This document shows, piece after piece, positions 55,098-64,000 of a stretch of 64,000 bases of DNA. Both the position numbers and the translations under genes were made by a program. The notes beneath the pieces were generated by a model, which did no database searches, was not told where the DNA came from, and saw nothing but the letters and a program-made list of their open reading frames with translations. This stretch comes from Halichondria panicea (taxonomy: Eukaryota > Porifera > Demospongiae > Suberitida > Halichondriidae): NCBI RefSeq assembly GCF_963675165.1, contig NC_087380.1, positions 3,897,803 to 3,961,802 on the forward strand, written 5' to 3'. The stretch's first letter is position 1; every line of letters begins with the position of its first letter.

Positions 55098-58000
55098 TCA
55101 CTTTGAAACACTATTAGCTTTTCTCAAAGAAACAAGCAATTGCACAGCCTGAACATAGTTCCAACTCTGATCCTTCAAAGGACCCCTAGCAACGTCTACA
55201 TACTTTGACAAAAACTCAATACCATATTTCTGAGAATTAAAATTGTCTCTCCAGTCTCTAGCAAATTCTATGTCTTGAGTCAATTCCATCACACACCAGA
55301 GGGTAGACTCTTTTGAACTGTCATGATCGTTCAGTGAAGCACCGGGTTGGGTTTTTTGAACGTCTTTAGAGGGGGTGGGCTGTGAGGGGGCGGAGTTTAG
55401 TTCCCAGTACCAGTGGCACATCTCACCAGCATACATCAATGAGAGCATGTGCAAATCACTGAATATTCCTGTAAACATTTTTAAGTGAAAAACAAACATA
55501 CATGAGATATGAGCAGTACCTTGCTGCAGCAGAGCGGGGACTGTAGTGTCATGTGACATATAGTCATCGTCCTTGCTCAGAGGAGCTCGAGTGGAGAGCA
55601 TTAGGTTTAAGTGGCCTGCACCCAAACTAAGAATCTGTGTGTGTGGAAAATTATGTGCACACAATTTTGGTGACAGTCAAATATACTTCTATCCGACTGC
55701 AGTGTTGTGTGTTATTGTATTAGCGAGTGTACTAGCTGCCCTTTGCAGCTCACTAGGCAGTTTAGGGCAAATAGTAAATTGCAAAGAACCACTTGAGATA
55801 AGTGTAACAGTTTACATAAGTAAACCACAATACTATAGAGCCCTTAAGGGACCAAATTAAAATTTTGGAATAGACAGATCTTTATGTTTTGTTGTTGTAG
55901 CTTTTCACGCTATTTGTTGTAGCTCACGTAAGCTCACGTGAGGCAAATAGTATTACTGTAAAATGCAAAAAACCACTGTGTAACAGTTTACAGCTAAACC
56001 ACAACTTGGCCAAATCTTTATCTATAAGTACTAAGTTTGGGCTGTAGGAGTAGCTTGATTACGACATAACTGCCTGTTCGTCTAGCTATTTTTTGTTGAC
56101 TGAGAAACAGCCTGCTGCTGAACCAGTCTCCAATTCTCTGCCATAATGACATAGTACGCCACTTAACTCCTCTTGATAAGGATTAGTTTTTCATGGTTAC
56201 CCAACTAGTAGTTTATACTGAATATTGTACTAAGGTATATACACATAAAGATCTGTTCCAAAGTTTATACTTTGTTCCTTGTTCTATAGTATTGTGGTTT
56301 ACTTGTGTAAACTGTTACACTTATCTCAAGTGGTTTTTTGCTATTTGCTCCAAACTTCCCAAGTGAGCTGCAAAGGCTAATGTTAGTATGTTTCTGTATT
56401 AATATTGTACGTAGCTATTAATCTAGCAGCAATAACATCCGTACGGTAACCTAGTGTACCTTTTTAAGTGTGAGTGGATATATATTGCTTGTTTCTACAC
56501 ACCTCTTTAAAGTGCTCCACGTCTATCTCCTTCTTTCTCTCCTCCACTGTGAGCACCATGTGACAGTACATGTACATCAAAGCCCCCACACGCCAGTGTA
56601 GGCACTCAATAATATCTGTACCCAGCTGCTCCACCTCACACCCGAGTAGCCCACACAAGGTCAAAGGTGTAGAGAGCGTCTGGACTATCTGTGTGATCTG
56701 CCCTCTGGCTATGGGGTCGGGAAACTCCTTATCAACCAGCTGACACTCCAGATGGTAGGTGGAGTCTAGGCATGACTGTAGAGGGAGGGAGTTGTATATT
56801 GCAACTAAGGCATTTAGTGAAAAAATTATACATGTTAGGCTACATTGAAATCCGTACATTGTGGCCATGCACTCAATAAGCAGGTCGGTCACCCTCTATA
56901 ATATGTTATAGTTATTGACTGGTTGACTAGTAATTATGGCTTATAACTACATACTCCATACTAAAAATATAAGCCATATTTTACTTCCTGGGGGAAGTAA
57001 AATATGGCTCACTGGAAATCACCTAGGATACGGACTGAATCAGTAAATAAAGCCAGGTTAATGGGCCTGCCCGTCCAATGTACAAAGTCTCCATAACATG
57101 TGGTTTCAGCCTGTGATATCAACTAGGCCACCTCTCCACTGTTGGTCTGTCTAAGGCTGATCGCTACAATAATATACAAAGAAAAATTCATGCAATTACA
57201 GCTTGTTCATTATGCACACTGACAAGATATCATAAATTAAGATTTGTTACTCTATTACCAACACGAGCAGGCGGGCTGAGGCTCAGCCCACAAGATAGAT
57301 TTGTTACTCCATTACCAACACGAGCAGGCGGGCTGAGGCTCAGCCCACAAGATACAATGTACATACAAGTGGTGTCCGATCTCCTCTGTGTACATACCAC
57401 CAATTTCATGTCAGTAAGTGAGATGTCTTTAAATTACCTGTGTAAATTCTGAGAGTATTGTCTTGTTGTCATCACTGGTCTCAGCTTTGTCTTGGATTCT
57501 GCAGAGTACTGTCAATAAACCACAAGTACAAATACGTATACCGTACATCTACGTAAGTGCTATCGCCAGCGTGAAGTTTACCTGGTTATTAGCTCCAGAG
57601 TGGACTGGACAGCATGCAATGCTTTCTCTAGTAACTCAACTGAAGAGAACGTATGGACACAAGATAATGTAAAGTTTGATAGTAGAATGTATTACATTAC
57701 GCCTTTGTAATTCTTAAGATTATTATAGGTTGTTAAGCATAGGACCAATCACACTAATTTGTATTGCCAGAGCAAAAAGAAAAGGACACAACAGATCAAA
57801 ATACAGCACAGTGGTAGTACATGTAGCTAGTAGCTATGTAGCCTCGATCCCAGGCCGCACTTCCTCAGCCAGTGAAAGAGGTTAGTAGCTACGTGAACAT
57901 AAAAAGAATATTGTTAAGCAATGTTCTCCAAAATGTTCTCAGTGCCTCAAAACGTTCTCCACCACACAAACTCCACCCCACATTTACCAAATTTCGATTT

Positions 58001-59845
58001 GCCTATCTTTTTACCAGTACTGCATATGGTGCTGGGATGAGCGATGAAGTACTCAGCACAGATGTCTTTAAAATAGTTGAACCACTCTATGCCCACGCTT
58101 TGCGACACTTTAGCTTCGGCACTAAGCAAAGGTAACGTCACGTTTTTTGTAGACCAAAAATACATCAGATTAAAACGGTTGAAAAAAGAAAGCTTTGTCT
58201 TACTAAAAAGCTTCTATCTCTAATGTTAACTATAGCCAGGCAGCCTTTTCGAGGACATTGATCTTTATATTTCACAATTCTACAGCCAGAAGAACATTTC
58301 GGACAGTCCATCGATGAGGCTAATAGATTCTTCCTCTATAGCCAGTACATGACGTGTTCCTCATTTGTAAGAACTTCCTTGAGGAGATTAGAAAAAGTCC
58401 AACTTCTTGCAAAAGATGGAGCAGCTGTAGGTGGAGCAGTAGCCATTGCTTGAGGCTGGTTGATTTGATGAGTGGAGAACTATCGTTGAACATAAACTCT
58501 TGTTATACATTCTTGGGTTTCCTGATTTTGACAGTGAGTACAAGTGCTTTGAAGTATGCAGGATGTTGAGGGGGCAACTCCCATTAACACCTCTAGAATA
58601 CCGTTTTTCTTCTAATTACAGCGCCACTAAAAATTAATTATGATATTTCAGTGGTGCACAAATAGAACAAGGCAAAACTATAATTCCAGTTTGGCGCTTA
58701 GCAATAGAACGTAGAGTACTAGTAGCTGTTTCTACGAGGCCATCATAGATCAGTTGTATGTAGAGCCTCAATTAAAAGGTTGTGCAACGCTAGTTGGGCG
58801 GAGTCCAACCAACGCTTCGCTCATGGTTGGGTATCAGTACATGTAGCAGATTTGTTCCCACTGCAAGAAATTTGCAGCCCAATCAGATTGCTGCGTTCAA
58901 GTGGGAAACCTTACAGCTCAATTTAGCTGACAAGGCAAGCTGGGACACTGTATTTTAGCTGTATTTCTCTGGAGAATGCAGAAACAGCTCCTGCTGGATA
59001 TCTAGGCTACTAGAAAAGAAGCATCTATGAATGAAGCTTGAACAGTAGTATCTTTGTATTGATTAATTAAAAGTACTTGTCTTTGTTTTAAGTTTTGTTG
59101 TGCTATCAATCTAAGATTAGATCATTAGTTTGGACAAAACCTGTGATATGTATGCCTTCTTTGGTCTTCGAAAAGCTTCTCCAGAAGCCTTGGGGTAGTC
59201 TTATAGCTGGCTGTACCTCTCTTTGTGTTAGATGTCTAACTATTATGAAAAATTTTATTTCTGCCTGTACTAAATCTAGGTTTATACAGTATTCTTCTAC
59301 TTTCTCTAAGAGTCTGAGGTCTTTCTTGAATTCCAAAACAACTATAGCTAGATCCAGGCAGCTAGAATAGCCATCTATTGATTTCTTTATATCGCACCCC
59401 TGAGCCATGCGGTTGTCAGCCACTTAAGATTAAACAATATTCATACTCTGTCTCAAGTACCGGTGGAACAAAACTGCTACATGTAGTGATACCCAACCCA
59501 GAGCGTAGCGTTGGTTGGACTCCGCCCAACTAGCGCGACGCTTTATAATCTATTTTCTAATTACCTAAGCGCCAGCAAAAAATAATTCCAGAATATATTT
59601 GGCGCTCAATTGGTAAATATATGATTTTGTGAACTTGGCACTTCTATTTATAGAGTGGCGCTGTAATTAGTAGAAAGACGGTAGCTAGCTAGCTTAGAGG
59701 GAAAGTCGTTGGCTTCTACTTTGGATCTAGTATAATACACACCTACAACACTACCTTTAGGATAGCTCTTGACTAGTTGCTGGCAGCTCTCCAGCTGATT
59801 CTTACACAGCTCTTTCACTCCAGCTCCTGATCCTGATCCCTCCAT
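55098..59845 (-). CDS. RIMOC1: RIMOC1 (C5orf51) orthologue, Rab7-pathway factor
   Basis: Exons 59755-59845, 57582-57639, 57438-57498, 56503-56775, 55520-55634 and 55098-55468 join to 322 codons plus stop. It matches vertebrate RIMOC1 throughout: SEFTQSCLDSTYHLE at an exon junction, LVDKEFPDP, IIECLHWRVGALMYMYCHMV, GIFSDLHMLSLMYAGEMCHW, and KYVDVARGPLKDQSWNYVQ near the C-terminus. Human RIMOC1 is slightly shorter. The human protein interacts with RAB7A and the MON1-CCZ1 exchange factor and supports RAB7A recruitment during mitophagy; that function is transferred from family knowledge. The start is the only ATG in exon 1 (MEGSGSGAGVKELCKNQLES). A 30-aa insertion rich in Ser, Pro and Gln follows GEMCHWYW. 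The gene ends 143 bp before the NSF-fusion start on the same strand and is divergent from the Pro-rich gene. Confidence 0.9.
55743..56373. mobile_element. TIR element of about 0.63 kb in a RIMOC1 intron
   Basis: The left arm (tgcagctcactaggcagttt ... cacttgagataagtgtaaca ... taagtaaaccacaatactat) is fully inverted on the right (atagtattgtggtttacttg ... gttacacttatctcaagtgg ... gtgagctgcaaagg). A third partial copy of the arm lies in the middle (about 55920-56010). It is non-coding. Confidence 0.75.
57240..57353. repeat. 57-bp exact-type tandem duplication
   Basis: Two head-to-tail units begin agatttgttactc at 57240 and 57297 and differ at one base. Each contains the palindrome gggctgaggctcagccc. 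They lie in a RIMOC1 intron, about 85 bases downstream of the donor at 57437 in the gene's direction. Confidence 0.9.
58599..59683. mobile_element. Nested TIR elements in RIMOC1 intron 1
   Basis: The outer ends taccgtttttcttctaatta and taattagtagaaagacggta, with cagcgccact and agtggcgctg, are inverted. Inside, gttgtgcaacgctagttggg (from about 58779) is inverted at about 59541, marking a second element within the first. The core at 59106-59423 keeps a reverse-strand open frame of about 100 codons with no recognised domain. Confidence 0.7.
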
Positions 59846-60066
59846 TGAATCCCAATCTAAAACTCAATTTTACTTTTATGCCAACTGCTTAGTCTGCTGT
59901 TCGCATAAATGGATAATTAACAAGCAATTGTTGATCATTTGTCAGCATTGCATCTTGTCCAACCATAGATATATATAGATAGCTAGCTACCTACAAGGAA
60001 GCCTACTCGAGCTCAATCCATCAGCTGTAGAACATTATCCAACCTTCTCAAGTCCACAAACAAAAG
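59846..60066. promoter_or_regulatory. Divergent promoter RIMOC1 / Pro-rich gene with candidate 5' UTR exon
   Basis: RIMOC1 starts at 59845 on the minus strand. On the plus strand an atatatatagatag run near 59968 is followed by sequence that ends in CAAAAG/GTGAGT at 60066, a strong donor. The Pro-rich gene's coding exon is preceded by a plausible acceptor (cacctag at 62334). I infer a non-coding first exon here and a bidirectional promoter; transcription is not shown. Confidence 0.4.
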
Positions 60067-62336
60067 GTGAGTTGTAGCTACCTAACTAGCTAGCTATGAT
60101 CTGCATGGACTGTCATGTCTGCTAGCTGCACACTGTTTGTTCTATCTTGTTGTGTGTAGCCAGCACAACTTAACTCTATGCATATTAAGTAACTCCAACT
60201 ATCTAGATCTGTCCATACATTCATGCCAGATCCCATTTCATGAATTTTTCATGCATGTCTGAAATGTATTCAGTTGTCCTTGATCGAACATCGATTTCAA
60301 TTCCACTACCCGTACCCAACCTATATGTCCTTGTTGAACTGATCAAGCTGGCAGTGTAGCTGCACATATATAATCGCTTATAGACTCAGGACATCTCTGT
60401 AAACTAGCAATAAGCCTGCAAATCTACTACTAAGAGCAACACTGCACGTTTCATGTAATCGAAGTCTGCTGAATTGCTTTTACATACTGTAGCCACCTTG
60501 TAATGAAGTACCAACTTTGCTGATTGTCTTAATGTACATATATACTGTAAAATAATCACCCTAGCAGATCCATGTAAGGTTATCCCCCTAATAGGGCCTC
60601 TGCTGTACACATCCCCTGCCTGCCTAAGGTTTCCTGTCTAATCTAACAACGATGTAATAATGCAACCCACCATTGTGCCTTTTCACACGAGTATTGTTAT
60701 CATGCGAACCTCGATAATTATATCAGATAGTCTCAGACAGTTTCTGTAAGCTTCAATCTGTTACAATAACAATAGGTACTTGATCTATGAATCGATGTGT
60801 ACGTACCTGCACTGAATGCTGACAGTATCTGTTTTTCTAAGCCTTTTTTCAATGTGGTTAGGATCTAGATGACTCATCATCGTGTGTTGACTGTTACAGC
60901 GTTGAGTGGGTGTAGTTGGTTTGACGTGGTCCTAACGATTTTAGCGACAGCTGGTGTATGTTTACATCGATGCTTGTACATTAAGTGTTTGTGGCCGCAC
61001 TTGTAGACATTCGAAGCACTTACCTTGCAAGAAGTGTGGCTTAGTTCAAGTAGTCATCAGCGGCACTATACTATACGTAGTAAGAGTTGTAAACATAATC
61101 GCCATCTATTTGTTTTACAGCCAGAATTTTGAATTGGCGGATTTTTTAATCCAAGCATAATACAAATAATAATTTAATATTGCTTCATTTCTAGGCCTAA
61201 GAGGTAGTTTTGTTTGTCTAGAGTTACTTACCTCCGAACAGTGTGAATGCATAGCCAACTTTTCCTGTTAGTTTGTGTCGATCCACACACGTACTTTCAT
61301 GAGGTATTTGAGATATGCAGTTAGACGTAGCCGGCTGTATGAGAGTTGGTTTGACGAAAGATTTATGGTAGTTACTCCGTGATTGTGTGATCATTATTTC
61401 TATTTCCTGCTGTAATAACTTTGTTTGTATATTAACCAACACAGACGCATGCTATGAGCTTTATTGACCTTTGACAAGAAAGGCTATGCCTACTCTCTAA
61501 TAAAGTTGAGGTTCAGGCCTTGCTGCATTTTCTCCAACACAGCATGTGCTAGATATAACTAGCTGTCTTGACAAAATAGTCTTGTTTTGCTTTCTGGGAT
61601 GTATACTAATATAACACGTACGTACGTATACATGAACTATATCTATAGAGTACATACCTGTAGCCATTGATAATTAATTAGTTGTAGGTAGTAACTCATC
61701 TCCTTGAAATAGCTGCCTCACTGTTCCGGCAATTAAGAGTTAAGGGTATAGTGTTTCAGTGTACGTGTAACGAGTATTATGCCCTTGAGCTAGTATGTGT
61801 ATGTGGTGTGTGCATGTAGTGACCGTGTGGTTATGTCATACTAGTACTGTTGCTAAGGAAAATAGTTTGTCACAGAAGTTTGTGCAAGAAACAGCATTTT
61901 TAGACTGTGTACAGAGAATATATCTATGTTTGCTTCTATCCTTGATCTGTCGTCACATCACCTTATATGCTGATGCACTGCATGGTCTTCCGCTGTTGAA
62001 TAGAATTGTGCTTGTGATTGTGTTTGCTTACTGCAATGTGTGTATAGGAGTCGTTTATTTACTTGTGCTTCTGATGAGTACGAAAGATACACAATCAATC
62101 CAACACAGCTGCACACGTGCTATCGTGGTAGCCACTAGACCTGAGGTTATGGGATGTACGTACGTACGTACGTATTGACAAGTGATCAATAAACTCTGTG
62201 CTAGCTGGCACCGTATTACCTTCCCACATACATACTTGACTAATTAGTACTAATTATTCAGTGTACGGTCCAGTCAATGTAACCATGACCCCCACACACA
62301 TGCACCTACCTCACCCCCACACACAGACACCTAGTG
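60067..62336 (+). other. Likely 5' UTR intron of the Pro-rich gene, no recognised gene
   Basis: The sequence is AT-rich with short runs such as acgtacgtacgtacgt near 62157. Open frames of 60-130 codons occur on both strands but lack splice context, domain motifs or low-complexity signatures of real exons. Confidence 0.35.
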
Positions 62337-64000
62337 ATGGCGGAGGAACTTTACGAGGAGCTACCAGGTGAAGCCATAGAGGAGGATCTGTACGAGGATC
62401 TCCCGGACAGTGCCTATCAAGCAGCCAATCAGTACCCGTTTCCCACTCCTGTTTCCCCCTCGTACAACACTGGAGGTGCCCCGCCCCCACTTCCGAGTAG
62501 TGCCCCACCCCCACTTCCGAGTAGTGCCCCACCCCCACATCCGAGTGGTGCCCCACCCCCTTTGCCCACAGGGCCCATACCACAACACAGGCCTGGTGAG
62601 TATGTTACATGTACATGTACATGCGATGTATACCATGCATGATTGTGCGTGTGTATGTGTGTGTGCTACATGTAGCATCTTTGGTTTAAGGCTATAAGCA
62701 TAATTATGTGTGGGCCTAACAATGTACATATTGTATAAATATGTCAGGTTGCAATGCACAGGAAATGAGTTACAATAAAGGTAAGGTATGCGGTGGTGAC
62801 TGTTTCCCTCTGCGTCTGGTGGCACCCCATTTCACGTTTCATTGAACACAATAGAGTGGGAAACAAAACCATAATTATAGTCGTGAAGAAACTCGTGAAT
62901 ATTGAACGTGTAGTTGTGTAATTAGACAACACATAGCAGCAGTCAGTGATATTTGTAGTACGTACATTCTGTTTTCATAACGGAAAATGTAACTATAGCA
63001 GCTGTTAATTGTCCATGTGTTTAAGCCTCACACGTTACACGTACGTACAGTATTGACTTGTTTTCAAAACACAGGTGGTTTGTCTCCTCCGGCCCATCAA
63101 TCGTCAGCTCCTCCCCTCCCCACACGCTCGGCCACCACCGTCGTCACGACGGTACAGACCCCACCCCCCAAAAAACAAGACAAGGCGAAAACTGCGACCA
63201 AAAAGAAAGCTGCCCCTCCCCCAAAGAGCGCCAAAGGAGGTGGTGGTGGGGGTGGCCTCAATATGCAGGAGATCTTGAAGAAGGCACGCACAGGGGATCG
63301 GTCTCTTGCTTTAGAGCAGCTCGAGAACAAGAATAGAGCCAAATCGGACGAAGATAATGTCGCTCCTTGGGCGAATCAGCTTCGAAAGAATAGTACCCTA
63401 CCAAGGAAGAAAGATGAAGATAACGGTGCCCCATGGACTAAGAGAGTTTCTCAAGTTGAAATGGAGCCTCCAATTGTGGAAGATGATACTCCTGAGTTTC
63501 TTAAGAAAGTGAGGAGTTTTTCACGACACGACCGGCAAGACATCGACGTAAAGAGTCCCCCATCACCTGAGCCAAGTCGTAAACCTCCCCTTGCCTCAAA
63601 ACCACCTCCCTCTCCGAAGCCGGGGATAAAACCTGTGAAACCTCCCCCAGTGGCCAAGCCTCGAAGCGTTCCCCAACCAGAGGGATTCCTTCCCAAGACT
63701 CCCAAAAATTCTGATACAAGTGACAAACCTGACTGGTTGAAACAGAGAGAGCGACAAGTAAATTTCGCAACTGGAAAGGAAGATGAAAATCGTCCTCCAC
63801 CTCCTGCTGCTAAACCACAACCCATCACTCCTAATGAAATCAACCGAGGACCATCATTCAAAAAGCCGCCTCCGAAGCCAGCACCACGGAAACCCAGTGA
63901 AGTCCCTCCCCCCATTGTTTTGAACCCTGCACCTATTGAGCCAATTGCACAGGAGTCTCCCCCTTCGACGCCCAGTGTGCGGGAGCGTGCAAGGACCATG
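62337..64000 (+). CDS. Proline-rich adaptor/scaffold protein, 5' part (runs off the window)
   Basis: Exon 1 (62337-62595) begins MAEELYEELPGEAIEEDLYE. It contains two acidic tyrosine motifs, EELYEEL and EDLYEDL, of the kind phosphorylated to recruit SH2 domains. Five copies of an (S/G)APPP(L/H)P(S/T)-type repeat, typical SH3 or EVH1 ligands, follow. Exon 2 starts at 63075 in phase and stays open to the last base. It has a poly-Lys segment (KKQDKAKTATKKKAAPPPKS), a poly-Gly run, and GLNMQEILKKARTGDRSLA. It also carries paired APW motifs (APWANQLRK and APWTKRVSQ), TPEFLKKVRSF, and many PxxP and KPPPxPKP blocks. The composition is that of a cytosolic actin- or signalling-adaptor scaffold. No catalytic domain is seen in the available part. 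The family cannot be named without the C-terminus. Confidence 0.75.

Noticed and set aside
56847-56893. Possible RIMOC1 exon encoding VTDLLIECMATM
   Set aside because: The flanking exons join directly at SEFTQ/SCLDS in phase and match the human protein across that junction without this piece.
57872-58135. 87-codon plus-strand frame in RIMOC1 intron 1
   Set aside because: It has no conserved motif or convincing splice sites and starts next to a MULE-like repeat end.
61795-62178. 127-codon plus-strand frame with hydrophobic stretches
   Set aside because: It lacks an acceptor in phase with the Pro-rich gene, shows no family resemblance and ends in a tacg repeat.
63451-63999. 182-codon reverse-strand frame, Gly-rich
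   Set aside because: It is the antisense shadow of the proline-rich coding exon on the plus strand.

Overview
The window reads as nuclear DNA of an early-branching metazoan. Genes are split into many short exons with GT/AG introns, and the orthologues are animal ones: RFX1/2/3-type transcription factor, CCDC171, RIMOC1/C5orf51, SMC2, NSF and Rab. The compact genes, AT-rich introns and dense short terminal-inverted-repeat elements look like a sponge, probably a demosponge. The species assignment is inference; the eukaryotic, animal nature is seen directly in the gene structures. I rebuilt exon chains by hand from splice sites and reading phase. Seven of the chains close to a whole number of codons.

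Layout. 1-9.1 kb is repeat-rich and holds one large exon of a ComEC-type metallo-beta-lactamase-fold protein (+). 9.16-13.45 kb (-) is the first 289 codons of condensin subunit SMC2; the rest of that gene is not in the window. A short divergent promoter separates it from an RFX transcription factor (+, 15.8-24.8 kb, 698 aa), which also has a probable internal promoter and alternative first exon. A CCDC171 orthologue follows (+, 25.8-35.5 kb, 1174 aa). Facing it is an unrecognised 732-aa charged coiled-coil protein (-, 38.2-40.7 kb). Then come an intronless F-box protein (+, 43-44.8 kb) and a Rab-like GTPase with a C-terminal transmembrane tail (+, 45.1-47.6 kb). Next is a 948-aa NSF-type AAA ATPase (-, 48.5-55 kb), RIMOC1 (-, 55.1-59.8 kb), and the 5' part of a proline-rich scaffold gene (+, 62.3 kb to the window end).

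The main discovery candidate is the gene at 48466-54954. One continuous frame joins a signal peptide, a proline-rich linker and a cysteine-rich MRH (mannose-6-phosphate receptor homology) domain to the Nb, D1 and D2 parts of the cytosolic vesicle-fusion ATPase NSF. I see no transmembrane segment between them. The topology is paradoxical, because MRH domains are lumenal and NSF is cytosolic. Its neighbours are a tail-anchored Rab3-like GTPase and RIMOC1, a Rab7-pathway protein, so about 15 kb carries three membrane-traffic genes.

Between and inside the genes there are several families of MITE-like elements: 'taccgtatagcggg' termini, 'taccgtatatgctcgatcag' termini, pogo-like 'cagtagaacctcgattatcc' termini and a Mutator-like element with an 11-bp target duplication. 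There are also tandem repeats, and two of these sit directly against splice acceptors of the NSF-fusion gene.
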